Source: Phragmites australis
Taxonomy: Eukaryota > Streptophyta > Magnoliopsida > Poales > Poaceae
Direction of reading: 5' to 3'
Assembly (NCBI RefSeq): GCF_958298935.1
Contig: NC_084942.1
Span: 5,711,501 to 5,775,500 of the forward strand
DNA length: 64,000 bases
Each line of letters begins with the position of its first letter. Within the stretch, counting starts at the first letter, position 1. Shown here piece by piece: positions 10,104 to 21,209 of this stretch. The notes beneath the pieces are model-generated. The model did not search any database, was not told the origin of the DNA, and was given only the letters and a program-made list of their open reading frames with translations. Both the position numbers and the translations under genes were made by a program.

Positions 10104-11753
10104 CATTGTTACAATGTCAGCAGAAGAAGGTTCCATATTCTCAGTTAATTGCTCTGATGTAATATCACAAACAAATGCATTTATCTTTTCAGGTCTTAAG
10201 TCCTTGTGTTTCTGCATGAACAATTCAGCCAATGGTGACATGACATCAATGGGGGGGAAACACTAATCACATGAACCAATTGTTCAGCTCGTACCGAGAA
10301 TTTGATAGATAACTACCTTGACCAAGTCAACAGCTCATGGAGAAAAATCACAGGCATGAACGAATATATCTGGATATGTAGAAAGCAACGGAAAGATTGT
10401 GTTTCCAACTCCTCAACCAACCTGCATTGAACTTAACACCAGTCATATTAGATGCAAGCAGAAAATAGCAACAAAGTTTACTAGATGCAGGTATGCAATA
10501 ATCACACATAGTTTGAAACTGATTGAAAGAGAGGAATCTCACAAGTTCTATGCTGATTTGGATGTGGATTGCCTTACAGATTCAGATACTTCCAAACTTC
10601 ATACCAAAGAGTGTTCATATTCAAATTTCCTTGTGGCTTTTAATGATCATAAGTCCTGATGAGTTCGATTATCAGATACAACCATGCAATATCAGCCTTT
10701 ATCCTACCTCTAAAACCACCATCTTTTCTCCACAGTAATACCAGCTTTGTGTACATTATGACAAAATTGGAGGAAAAACTGTTGTTACTTATGCTTACCA
10801 CAAAATATTTCCCCATTCTTTATCCAAGTAGTGTCGATCCTTGAAGAACTACCTAAATGGAAGGACACAAAATCAAATGCATGACGAAACAAATATAAAC
10901 AAGGACACATCTATGACATGAAAAGTACTTAAGTAGATAATGACAATAAATTGCTCCAGCATATTTGAATCCAAGGTCCAAAAGTTCACAAAATTGTTCA
11001 ATGTAACATTTTATCAGTAAGAGTTACGTGAAGATCCCTTTTTAGCATTGAGAAATATACCATTGATATAGGGGAGAAAAGGTTTCGTCAGTCACCAGAA
11101 TTTAAAGGGAGGCGGGACTAGTAGAGCAATTTCATCAAGGGTCACAACTACGTGTTTCAGGAAAGCATAACCCAGCCCACAATTGATAGTTACAGCATAC
11201 TAAATACAAGAAATCATCATTAGTGGAACTCTGCGAACAAAAGGCAAGGGTACTTTGGTGGCAAGAGCTAGGTCATGCATCCTTGCTTCAAACTCTGCTG
11301 CTCAGACTTGTACTCTAACACCGGCTGCTAGCACATAGCATTGCTGATAAACAAATAATTGAGGTAGTTTCCTAACCTACATCCTTCCTACCACCTTGTA
11401 TGATACTATCTGATAAGATTCTAAATTCCAAATGCAACTACTCTCCTTCACAAGCTAAAGCTTCAGCTACTTCAGGCAAGTGAGAAACATGGCCAAGAGC
11501 CCAAAAGTGTAACCTTGTCCTCGTGGTGGTGCTTGTAGAAGATGTCCCAGTACATCCTCGCATCCCTCTCGTGCTTCTCTGCACCAGAAAACGAACAACC
11601 TGTAAGCACGGCGAAACAGCACGAGAGAAGGGGCCGTATGAGCTCGCAGTGAGGTGAACCTTTCCAGAAGGGAGTGACGAACCTTCCGGAGCCGGTGGCG
11701 GACAAGGAGACCCGCGCAGTGCCGCGTTGCTGCTGCTGCTCGACCGCGGCCAT
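10104..11753 (-). pseudogene. tRNA N3-methylcytidine methyltransferase (METTL2/6-like), 5' part, broken
   Basis: Six minus-strand exons can be followed with GT-AG introns and matching phases: 11753-11660, 11578-11514, 10848-10799, 10744-10708, 10421-10317 and 10211-10104. Products in order include MAAVEQQQQRG, ARMYWDIFYK, FFKDRHYLDKEWG, EKMVVLE, the AdoMet-binding loop, then KHKDLRPEKINAFVCD and MEPSSADIVTM. This is the order of METTL2/6-family enzymes that methylate C32 of tRNA-Thr/Ser. Exon 5 has two in-frame TGA codons: 10415-10413, inside the AdoMet motif (VG-stop-GVGN where Cys is expected), and 10337-10335 (where Arg is expected). Later exons (LSAV... onwards) are missing on the side where the CACTA element ends at 9721. 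First exon and splice signals are intact, so loss looks recent. Confidence 0.85.
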
Positions 11754-11957
11754 GGTGCTCGCTTCCAATTGGACGGAGGCTGCAGCAGCGGGGGCGGAGG
11801 CGGAGGCGGCGGTCCGCCGGATCGGTGCGAGGCCTTGGCGAAGGTGAAAGCTTTGAAGACGAATCTGCTCGTGCTGAGCCGGAAATTTGAGCAGAAAGAC
11901 CGAAAATGAGGCCCATTGCTCGGCTTTGGGTTTGGGCCACGCAACTGAGCGGCCCAC

Positions 11958-12440
11958 GAGAACCCCTCCGCGCGGGAATTTTTTTATTTTTATCTCTACC
12001 GTATAAAATAAGTTGATTCTTACGACACCTCTTTCTATATTCTCATCTCATCTAATAAAAACCTCTAAATTTTAAATAATTTATCTATTTTTATCATTTA
12101 TCCGAATCCTCCGGTCTTCCTGCCTCGTTACCGACTATGAATATATGACCAGCTTTACTAATGAAAATAAATAAAAAAAATAAGAAGAAAAATTAGCGAA
12201 TAATCTCCTCCTCATTTTTCATATCACATTTAAAATCGGACTATGATATTATTCTCGACATATTCGTTCGGCAGTGCTCCTATAACGTCTATATATCTCT
12301 ATAACTTAAGTTTATGCTTAATATTACTGTGTCCAATATTTATGTCTTTGTTGCAACATAAATACATTTAGTTAGTATTTTTAAATCTAAAGATTGCAAA
12401 TATATACGTGTTTTGAAATTTTATAATATACTCCTATGCT
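11958..12440. other. AT-rich intergenic spacer between divergent genes
   Basis: No coding or element signature was seen. The spacer separates the start of the METTL-like pseudogene (minus, 11753) from the PSMG4-like gene (plus, first exon around 12500). It is AT-rich, with 'taaaataaa'-type runs, and probably once held both promoters. Confidence 0.5.
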
Positions 12441-12708
12441 CATTAGAAGGCTGGCATGTTTCTATCGTCTTTCCAACAGCTGATGGATGGGCTGGTTGAG
12501 CTGAGCCTAACAAATCGGCCCAGTAGCCCACAGCAACGCAGCCCCAACGAAAAGCCAGAAGCAGTGGGCCACCGATCTCTCGCTCGACCGCTCCCAATTC
12601 CCGAGTTCCCGGTCGCGAAACGCAAGCGCCGCCGCCGCTCTTCGCCGGCCGTTCGTCTCGGGCCCGGCCGGCCGCGCCGTGAGCCGCCGGCCAGAACCGG
12701 AAGCAAAG

Positions 12709-13062
12709 GTGAGGGATCCACAAGGTTCGGCTTGCGCGTACTTGGCTGTTGCTGTGCGTCGTGTCCGTAGGTGGTAGTGGACTTCAACTTCAAGCCGCCG
12801 CCGGGAGTTGTGATTCTGCCAGGCGGCGATGCGTTGTGCGCTTTAGAGCATGACCCGTGTGGCTTGTTGCAGCAAACGATTTCAACTTTTTACTTGCATC
12901 TGTCACCTACGAAGATTCCCACACCCTAAAACATCCTCCTGCTTGGGAAAGATAAAAGATTTTATCCCCATCAGATGACTACACTTCTCCCTTTCAATCA
13001 ATTTCGGTCCATCCATCCTGCAATCTCAATTAATTTTGGTAAAGTAGTTTTATTTGTTTCAG
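12709..13062 (+). other. Probable 5'-UTR intron of the PSMG4-like gene
   Basis: GC-rich sequence at about 12480-12708 ends in a good donor (AAAG/GTGAGG). An acceptor (TTGTTTCAG) ends at 13062, 16 bases before the start codon. A leader intron is common in grass housekeeping genes. Inferred from splice signals only. Confidence 0.55.
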
Positions 13063-13078
13063 AGTTTAGGGGTGCATT

Positions 13079-14592
13079 ATGTCTTCAGAGGAGCTGAGAG
13101 CAAGCTTTTCAGATTTGGCAGTGGGTTCACACACCCGGACAGAGAGCCAAACTGATTCTTCAGGTGATCAGTCATCCACGGGGGGCGTGCAAGTCACTTG
13201 TTTCACAGAGGACCTTCATGACGTCACACTTCATTTTCAGATAATAAGGTTCTCTAAACAGGTAAACTTGGTTTCGTGTCTCCAATAGAAGTATCAAAAA
13301 CTGAAAATCGTGTAAACTCATATTATATCATGAATTCATAATATGACTAAAAAATTGCCTATGCTACTTGTATTCATTGACTTCATCTTATCACATTTTT
13401 GTGTGCTCTATAATGGGCATCCGGATAATAGGAAGATATTTCTACCAGATGTATATCTACTTCTATTTAGTTAGGCAATTAAATTTGAACTCTGGAAGTT
13501 CTATGCGTATCCTGTATACTTGTTGTAACATTACATGGCAGCTGCAGTTTAACCGTTCCACGTTGCCCCCATGAGCTAAGCTTGCTTCACATACTGTTTA
13601 TTATGTCATGATTGTGATAGAAAAAACGTTTATCCAGCTTATACTTTCATTTAGAAAAGCAGTAAATGTGGACTCTGAAGTTCTAAGTCTATACCTGTAT
13701 ATCTTGTTATGGCATGAAAGCATGTCGGTTTAAGCATTTGGCTGTTCCACATTGTCCCTGTGAGCCAAGGTTGCTTCACATAGTGTTTATTATATACCAT
13801 GATTAGGATATGAAAATATGCTTACTGTACTTCTAATCATTGACTTAAAATATTCATTTTGTTTGGACAAATTTGTTTTATTGCTGTGTTCTCTACATTC
13901 ATTGTATTTTGGATGTAATCCCCTCAGCTTTGTTTACAATGTGCTATGTTCTCATGCTCCAATTGGTGTATACAGAATATTTATGAGTTGTCAGGTTTGA
14001 GTTTTTTTCCATTTTCATGAAGATTTATGCATGGATTGGATGCAATACAGCAAAGTTTGGCCATTTATATGCTGCTGCAACCACTCGACCGGTAAGTAGT
14101 TGTTGTCATACTCTTAAAAAAGATACCATAGTTTGGTTATTTTTTTGTCATTTTTCCATGCTTCATGGTCCTTGCAGGGTAACACAGTGAGTGTCACCTC
14201 TGTACTAGGAGGAACATCTGATAACACCGGGTCAAGCATGGCCCGTCGTTTAGGTACGTCGTTTAGGTACTACTTTTTGTTGGTAATTAAGTAATTACCC
14301 AGCATTCATGGTAGCTTATTAATAACAGCAAAGTAACATCCCCTCTTGTTTCAGTGCTGAAGACTGGCCTAAATATAGTTCTGGCATGCAACATTCCAAA
14401 AGACAGCCCCATGCTTGAGGTAATCTTAGTTTCTCATCTCTGCATTACAATTGCTGAAGCCTGAAGCTGTATCTCACACTCACGGGTCCATGGTCTCAGG
14501 CTGCTGCGGAGAGGAAGCTGGTAGAGAAGCTGAGAGGTTTAGGCTATATCAAATCCAAAGCTGGGGAGGCTAAAACTTCCAATGCGCAGTGA
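13079..14592 (+). CDS. PSMG4: Proteasome assembly chaperone 4 homologue (PSMG4/PAC4)
   Basis: Five coding exons: 13079-13261, 14023-14091, 14178-14253, 14355-14419 and 14500-14592. All introns are GT-AG and all phases agree, giving 161 residues. The C-terminal two thirds aligns by eye with the PAC4 family: a VTLHFQIIRFSKQ strand, IYAWIGCN (compare the family's LFLWVGA), VTSVLGGTSDNTGSSMARRL (family: SLLGDTSDTTSTGLAQRL), NIVLACNIPKDSPML, then a C-terminal helix AERKLVEKLRGLG. PAC3-PAC4 heterodimers help assemble the 20S proteasome alpha ring in the cytosol and nucleus. The N-terminal 40 residues are Ser/Thr-rich and unique. The ATG at 13079 is the first after the leader acceptor. No stop or frameshift; likely functional. 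Confidence 0.9.
13472..13810 (+). repeat. Degenerate tandem duplication inside a PSMG4 intron
   Basis: Two roughly 170-bp units (about 13472-13620 and 13655-13800) share, in order, an AAATTTGAACTCTGGAAGTTC-like block, a CTGTATA-CTTGTT block, a TTCCAC-TTG-CCC block and a GCTTCACATA-TGTTTATTAT block. They are diverged by substitutions and small gaps. This is an old local duplication without coding content. Confidence 0.7.
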
Positions 14593-15648
14593 TGGGTGCC
14601 TCTGAGCTCTTATAGTTAAATTGCAGTTAGTCATTAGATACAGGTAGAAGCTTTGTGATCTGGTGCGCTTAACTGATGGGGTACTTCTGTCATGTGCCGA
14701 AAATGTTCTGAAATCTGAATTATACCTTTGAAGGCTCAACAACCACTTGAGATGTATGTTGGTGAAATGTTGCGTGTGATTGGCGATTGTGGCATCTCCA
14801 TGGAATGAATTGAACATGTTCTGATGTCATACTTAGATGCAGATCGTTCGGTTTCTGGCTTGTGGAATCCTAATCGAGACATTTGCCCAAGGAATTATTC
14901 AGATCATTCGGTATCATGTATAGGATCAGAGTGAGTCTTGCATATCATGGTCTTTGATCAATCTACCATGGGCATAAATAGCTGCCAACGACGGCAGAAA
15001 TAGTTTGTGGACAAGCAAGCATGCATGAGCCTATGTACGAGCAGGGCTAAGAATCCGGACGCTGTTCGATGCGCGGTCCATAACTGTCCGATTATCGGAC
15101 AGATCGAATAGATGAACATAGACAGAGACGGTTATCAGCCGGTTAGGCTGCGCTAACAGGACGAAAATAATTTCTTTTTTCATTACGAGGACGACGCGTA
15201 CATAGGTTATGTATAAATCTTGGTGGGTGAAATTGTACTCTCACGCTTCTATCACCATACTAGTTCTTAAGTTTACATGACAAATTTACTAGAGATACTT
15301 AACATATTTTCTAAAACAGAACAGTTAACAATTTTACTTAAGGATCATAAGTTGTACATCACTTTGTTGAGCATGGGCGCGCACACGATAATCACGAGCT
15401 CACAACCACATCATCCATATCCAAAAAGAACAACTTTTCTCTCTCTCTCGCACACAACATGTCTCTACTCTCTAGTTAAAGAAAAAAATTCATTGTCTTC
15501 TCTCTCATTTCTCTGTCTCCAACGCTGAGCAGTTTCTGTCCGGGCATGGAGATCGGAGAGCACACGACACGTAAGCACGCCTCGTCACCAGCCTCTCTCC
15601 CTGTCACCACGCAACCCCCTCAGGAGTTAGGACATGACCAGCGCAGGC
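14593..15648 (+). other. 3' flank of PSMG4 and intergenic sequence
   Basis: Transcript-like 3' sequence follows the PSMG4 stop. Beyond about 14900 no gene, repeat family or RNA gene was recognised. Confidence 0.5.
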
Positions 15649-15656
15649 TACTGGAG

Positions 15657-16413
15657 TAAAGATGGTCAAATGGACCAGTCGTGTCGGCCCGGCATGGGCC
15701 CGGTTCGGCATGGCCCGGCTACGGCACGGCCCGATAGGCTCAGGTACTGTAACGGGCCATGCCATGCCGGTCCGCGTGATGCGCCCTTGGCGCACGGCAC
15801 GGCCAGTGAAGCACAGTACCGTGCCGTGCCGAGCCGGTGGGCGCTGGGGCTGAGTGGCGGGGCAGGGGCGGCGGGGCGGGGCCGGCAAGTGGACGGCCGG
15901 GGCGGGGCGGGGCCGGTGGCCGGGGCGTGGGCAAGGGCAGCGCGACCTGGCGGCAAGGCGGGGCTGGCGGGGGCCGACGGGGGCGGCACGATCGAGCGGC
16001 GGGGCGGGGCCGGCGGGGCGGGGCGGTGAGGCGGCTGGCGACGCAAGGGCGGGGCGGGGGCGGGCGGCGAGGAGAGGCAGGGCCGGCAGGCGACCGAGCC
16101 AGGGCGGGGGCGGGCGCGCGGGGGCAGGCGGCCGTGGCGGAGGCGGGCGGCGCGAGCAGCCGGCGCGGGACGGACGGCCGGTGCGGGGCGAGGTGGGTTG
16201 TGCCCGTGCCCGGGCCGTGCTCGTGCCGGCCCGTCTAAACCGGGCCATACCATGCCGGCCCATCGTGCCAAGGTGTCGGCCCAGGCATGGCCCGGCTAGC
16301 CGTGCCGTGCAGGCGCGGCCCGTCTACCCTCGTGCCTGGGCTGTGCTTGGGCCGTGCCTACAGTACCGTGCCTCGGACCGGCCCAATAAGCATGACCCAG
16401 TTGGCCATCTTTA
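15657..16413. mobile_element. Non-autonomous hAT-like element, extremely GC-rich
   Basis: A 757-bp element bounded by the inverted termini TAAAGATGGTCAA and TTGGCCATCTTTA. It is flanked by the identical 8-bp duplication TACTGGAG (15649-15656 and 16414-16421), the length expected for hAT transposases. The interior is almost pure G/C, built from GGCCCGGCATGGCCCGG-like and GGCGGGGC words, and the outer parts are complementary to each other. It has no transposase, so it was mobilised in trans. The many long GC-rich reading frames on both strands reflect composition only. Confidence 0.9.
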
Positions 16414-16439
16414 TACTGGAGTATCAACTGTGGCAGAAA

Positions 16440-16512
16440 ACATGCCACAGTGGTGCGGTGGCTGTGCGCCCAGCTGTGGCGTCGCCCGTGCGGGTTCGAT
16501 TCCTGAATCTCT
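16440..16512 (+). repeat. Possible tRNA-derived SINE fragment
   Basis: GGGTTCGATTCC near 16492-16503 matches a pol III B-box. A weak A-box-like GTGGCTGTGCGCC lies about 30 bases before it, and the 'gtggcgtcgcccgtgcgg' context resembles grass SINE heads. No poly-T/A tail or target duplication was identified. Confidence 0.35.
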
Positions 16513-16641
16513 TGCGCGTTAAGTAAATTGGGTGCTTATATATCGACGGTCTAGATCTCTAATCTATTTCTAGCGTGTGTATATGATGTGTATACGTATT
16601 CGTGCGGGGTGTAAGTGCCTTAAAAAAGTATCTACTGTAGT

Positions 16642-16737
16642 CTTAGCAAAAAAACACTCTCGATGCTACCATAACTTTCCCTGCCCGGTGCTTAGCAAAA
16701 AGCACCCTCGATGCTACCATAACTTTCCTGCCCGATG
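16642..16737 (+). repeat. Two-copy 49-bp tandem repeat
   Basis: Units at 16642-16690 and 16691-16737 share CTTAGCAAAAA, then CTCGATGCTACCATAACTTT and CCTGCCCG. It lies just outside the 5' LTR of the Gypsy/Tat element. Confidence 0.8.
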
Positions 16738-16755
16738 CTATACACTGTAGAGCAT

Positions 16756-17587
16756 TGTGTTGATAGCAAAAAATAGCTCAGCTAATATTTTTTGAACATC
16801 GGATAGTTCAGTGGCGTGTCATCCTCGGAGCATCCGGTGAGTAGAATAGGTCAGAGCGAGTGAGTTGCAGAAGGTTTCAACCCAGTTGAACTCGTCGGAT
16901 ATTCCGGTATTCAGAATTTTTATTTTTACCAGAATATCTGGTGTTCAGTCCGAGTTCGAAAAGTTTAACATATCGGAACATCCGATTAAATGTTTTTTCC
17001 AAACCGAAAGACCAACGTTTCAAAAAATCGGACCTTCTGACAGGATCGAAACTTCTGATTAAATATTTTTGTCCAAATCAAGAGATCGATATTTGAAAAA
17101 ACCGGACCTTCCGATTTATATCGGAACATCTGATATTCCCGATTGAAACATCCGATCTGAATCGGATTTGGATTTTTGGGAAGAAATCGAGTTGGATTTG
17201 AAGATAAGTTTTTGGAGATTCCGACTCAAAATGGGGCAACACCAACCCTCCCATAAATATAAATGGCCATGTCCGATTGAGAAAATCCAACATCCAATCG
17301 AACAAATGCAATTTACTTTAATCTTTTCATTTTATCCCTTTTGCCCTAAATCACTTTTCCAATCTTAATTGCTTTCCGTTCTTGATCTTGATAACCAAGA
17401 ATAAGCAGCTGGCCACCTACACTCTGACGGGTCCCTCCCGAGCGTGGGTGACAACAAAGGTCCAACGGTCCTAGGCGTTGCCTGTGAGATACATAGATCG
17501 GAACATCTGACCCGACTTGGAATTTTCGGTCCAGGAATTTGCACACGAGGTGCTCTGTTTATGGCATGGCACTTTTTCACTTCAACA
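16756..17587 (+). repeat. 5' LTR of the Gypsy/Tat element
   Basis: Begins TGTGTTGATAGC and ends near TTCAACA, about 830 bp. It matches 36323-37150 along its length with many substitutions. It contains repeated 'cggaacatccgat'-type motifs at 16960-17160. Confidence 0.85.
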
Positions 17588-17610
17588 CACATTTTGGTGA
17601 CTCTACTGGG
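17588..17610 (+). promoter_or_regulatory. Primer-binding site region, TGGTGACTCTACTGGGG
   Basis: TTGGTGACTCTACTGGGGAAG follows the 5' LTR within a few bases. It resembles the TGGCGACTCCGCTGGGGA-type site used by Tat-lineage elements (arginine-tRNA type by family knowledge). Confidence 0.7.
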
Positions 17611-17657
17611 GAAGAGGTTTTTCGGCTATCTTCTAGCCAAAATTTGAAACCCTAAAG

Positions 17658-19890
17658 ATGTTTACTTCGGAAATCGACAAGGATAACATCATCATGGCAT
17701 CCTACGATGAGATGCTGGAAGAAGCGTACGTGGCAGTACATGGCAATCGAAGCTGCCTTGGAACAACGTCAGCATCAACTCCTCTCACGCTACATGAAGA
17801 CTCAGCAAGGCGTGTTCAAGAAAGAAGATTCTTCACCGCCCGCCTACCAAAAACCTAAGATATTAACCAATGTGAGTGCTCCTCAACCCTATCCATCACA
17901 TGAAGATGTTGCTAATATGATTGATCAATATATTGGTGCAACTGTGGCTAATAGTGTTCAAAAGATGGTTGATGATACATTGGTTGGTAGGCTTCGGCCT
18001 TTAGTTTTACAAATACATAAGGAACAAAATTTGAAAAAAATCTACTGCTAGCAGTGCTAATGCTTTAGTTCCTCCTGCTATTCTTAAAACGCTACCTAGT
18101 GCTTCTTATCCTTATTTGAATAATCCTCATGATGACCGAAATTATATGGGTAGTGCTCCTAATCATATTAGTGCTCATACTATTAAAACCGATGTGACAT
18201 AAAACCCGCATCAAACGCCATATGTCAAACACCATGCGTCAACTTCAGCTCAAGCTTATAGAGTCGAAAGTTATCCCAATGTGCAAACACCTTTTTACCA
18301 AACCGTAGCATATGGTATCCTGGCTAACCGCCACAAAGGTCGGGATCCCTTATGGGTCGATACATAAAGAAAACTTCATCGCACCACCTCTTATTACTTC
18401 TTATGTGCCGAATATGTCTACACCACAACTTGAGCTGGTGGTTAACCCCATTCGGTTCGTGGCCGATTATGCTTAAATTATACAAGAACAAGTAGCTACC
18501 ATGCTAAGGGAACAATTCGATGTAGAGGTTAGAAGAAAAGCTCGTGCATACCAAAAGCCATATCCTGAGTATTATGATATAATCTCATACCCCTGTGGTT
18601 TTAAAGTACCTAATTTTGTGAAATTCACCGAGGTGAATAATAGAACAACTAAGGAGCATGTGGTCAATGTCTTGCACAATTAGGTGAAGTTAGTTCCAAT
18701 GATGTTCTGAAAATTAGATTGTTTCCTCTGTCATTATCTGGAACTACTTTTGCATGGTTTACATCTTTTGCTCCCAATTATGTACATATGTGGTATCAAT
18801 TAGAAAAAAGTTTTCATGAGTATTTTTATAGCGTTGATACTGAATTGAGGCTTTCACATTTAACGTCAGTTAAACAAAAATACAATGAACCTATTTCTGA
18901 TTTTATTAGAAGTTTTAGAGATACGAACAACCAATATTTTAACTTAATGCTTTCTGAAAAAGATTTGGGTGAATTAGCTTATTCCGACTTATTATCTCAT
19001 CTTAAGGAAAAGCTAGAGGGTTATGATTTTCAGGACATTGGTCAAGTTTTGCAAAGAGCTTTGGCACAAGAACTCCGAGCTAAAAAATCTAGAAATTTTT
19101 AGAAGTCAAGTGATAGAGTAAGGGTCGATCATTCTAATGTTCACATGCTTGAGTAGGAATCTAAAAATTCGGACGATGATGACATTGATGTATGAGTGGT
19201 CGAATGGGCTTGGTATTCTAAGTCTACCATTCGTTTGCTCTGCTCTTAAATCGATGCCTCCTAAGAATGGGTAAGAAGAAATTAAATTTAGTTTTGATGA
19301 AACTAAGTGCGATAGAATTTTTTATTACTTGCTACAAGAGAAACAAATTAAGCTATCTCATGGTCGTGTAATTCCGCCATTAAATGAATTAAAGAGGTGA
19401 GATTATTGTAAATGGCATAATTCTTATTCTCCTGCTACTAACGATTGTAATGTTTTTCGTCGACAAATTCAATCGTCCATTAATGAAAGACAATTGAAAT
19501 TTGCGGAGATGCAAGTAGACAAGCAACTAGTCCCGGTTAATGTGGTTGATCTCCAAGACAAGAGCATCCTAATTCGGCCAACTCAAGCCGAATCAACTAA
19601 AGAGAAGAATGTAATTGTTGGTGAAGAAAGACTCAAACCTTTGGGGGGAGAACAAAAACTTGTTGAGAGAAGTGTTACTTGAGAAGACTCCCAAAGGCAA
19701 AGAATCAATCAAGATAGTGGTGCACACTACAGTTGTCGTGGGGGCATGATCGCCATGCTAAGCTAAAAATGATCAAACCGAAAAGCCCGAAAGTTGACAA
19801 GTGGAAGATCAATGAAGCAAAGAGACATGGCAAGGTTGAAAAGTTCAAGCCCACCTTCAAGCAACTCTTGTCTAAATATGAGAAAGACAA
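17658..19890 (+). pseudogene. Gypsy/Tat gag, frameshifted
   Basis: The start at 17658 is MFTSEIDKDNIIMASYDEM. The frame is lost near 17720 and continues in another register (AIEAALEQRQHQLLSRYMK). A conserved PYPEYYDIISYPCGFKVPNF stretch (18550-18620) precedes the retrotrans_gag core (18719-19102: LSLSGTTFAWFTSF, YSDLLSHLKEKL). A CKWHNS-type motif comes near 19410 and a basic tail near 19500-19680. At least five stops or shifts break it. It is cut at 19897 by the nested element. Confidence 0.8.
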
Positions 19891-19989
19891 GGCCGTCTGT
19901 CGGTGTATTTAGAACCAGGGGTCCCTAAGTCCCGAGGCCAAACCGGCCGCCCACCACATATCACCACCCTGCAAGGTAAAAGCAGAGAC

Positions 19990-20690
19990 TCGGGAGAGGG
20001 TGCTCGGGGCTGCGCGTGGCAGCCCCCGAGGACTCGGTGCCCCGAAGGTCCCTCTAAAGTGCTCGGGAGAGGGTGCTCGGGGCTGCACGTGGCAGCCCCC
20101 GAGGACTCGGTGCCCCGAAGGTCTCACTCAAGTACTCGGGAGAGGGTGCTCGGGGCTGCACGTGGCGGCCCGCGAGGACTCGGTGCCCCGAAGGTCTCAC
20201 TCAAGTACTCGGGAGAGGGTGCTCGGGGCTGCACGTGGCAGCCCCCGAGGACTCGGTGCCCCGAAGGTCCCTCTAAAGTGCTCGGGAGAGGGTGCTCGGG
20301 GCTGCACGTGGCAGCCCCCGAGGACTCGGTGCCCCGAAGGTCTCACTCAAGTACTCGGGAGAGGGTGCTCGGGGCTGCACGTGGCGGCCCGCGAGGACTC
20401 GGTGCCCCGAAGGTCTCACTCAAGTACTCGGGAGAGGGTGCTCGGGGCTGCACGTGGCAGCCCCCGAGGACTCGGTGCCCCGAAGGTCCCTCTAAAGTGC
20501 TCGGGAGAGGGTGCTCGGGGCTGCACGTGGCAGCCCGCGAGGACTCGGTGCCCCGAAGGTCTCACTGAAGTACTCGGGAGAGGGTGCTCGGGGCTGCACG
20601 TGGCAGCCCCCGAGGACTCGGTGCCCCGAAGGTCCCCCCAAGATGCTCGGGAAATAGTGCTCGGGGCTGCACGTGGCAGCCCCCGGGGAC
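19990..20690 (+). repeat. 73-bp tandem repeat array with G-box hairpins (5' LTR)
   Basis: About nine to ten units of 73 bp start near 19990 and recur every 73 bases to about 20690. Each has GAGAGGGTGCTCGGGG, then CTGCACGTGGCAG, then CCCCCGAGGACTCGGTGCCCC. The CTCGGGGCTGC and GCAGCCCCCGAG halves can pair around ACGTG, forming a hairpin whose loop is a CACGTG G-box. The first unit reads GCGCGTGG instead. The long frames across the array arise because 219 bases (three units) is a multiple of three, and are not genes. Confidence 0.9.
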
Positions 20691-21201
20691 TCGGTCCCCA
20701 GAAGGTTCGCGCAAGATCGTTCAAAGACTCAAAGGGCCCCGTCGCCAGAGTGTCATCCAGTCAAGGGCCCGATGCCGCATTTAATAGGCGCGCGTGGCCT
20801 GGCATTCTGACATCCTGACATTCTCGGCTGCCCACGCCCCAGTGTCAGACCCGGCCATGCCCTGGCTGGGGGGCGTGGGTTCATTAAATGCACGGGTCCC
20901 GTCCCGTTTCCACTTGCGCACCTCGGGATAACGTTACCAGAATCGAAGCACTCGGCCTGCCACCCTGCCCTGGCAGGAGAACAAGACAGAGTGGGCGCAC
21001 CGGGCACCTCTGAGGCTGTCCGGTGGGCCTTTTTTTTTGTGGCACCCCGAAGCTTCCGCAGCGGCTAGTGGTCGAATGCGCGCCGCCTTCCTCCACCGCC
21101 CCTGTCACTTCGCCAAAATGAGATGATTAGGCCTTTCTCCGTGGCACCTGGGCATTGGCATCCCCTCTTTCCCATTCAGGATATGTCGAGGTCGGCGCAT
21201 C

Positions 21202-21209
21202 TATAAAAG
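21202..21209 (+). promoter_or_regulatory. TATA box of the 5' LTR
   Basis: TATAAAAG about 425 bases before the LTR end, following the G-box array and a GC-rich stretch; the likely start of the genomic RNA is about 30 bases downstream. The same site occurs at 28778-28785 in the 3' LTR. Confidence 0.75.

Noticed and set aside
10335..10415. TGA codons in the METTL-like exon as recoded selenocysteine
   Set aside because: Land plants lack the selenocysteine insertion machinery, one TGA replaces an expected Arg, and the gene is truncated anyway.
11438..11957. Three overlapping minus frames of 157-168 codons at the METTL-like start
   Set aside because: Only exon 1 (11753-11660) and exon 2 (11578-11514) within this stretch are supported by splice signals and homology; the rest is intron or 5' leader read through.
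15604..16522. Several 130-220-codon GC-rich frames on both strands
   Set aside because: They fall inside the hAT-like element and reflect its near-total G/C content; codon usage and overlap on all frames argue against genes.
19990..20690. CRISPR-like appearance of the regular 73-bp array
   Set aside because: The units are fully repeated without unique spacers, lie in a plant LTR, and have no cas genes nearby.
20000..20818. Long plus-strand frames across the LTR tandem array
   Set aside because: They result from a stop-free GC-rich repeat read in three phases; identical frames recur in the 3' LTR and no protein family fits.
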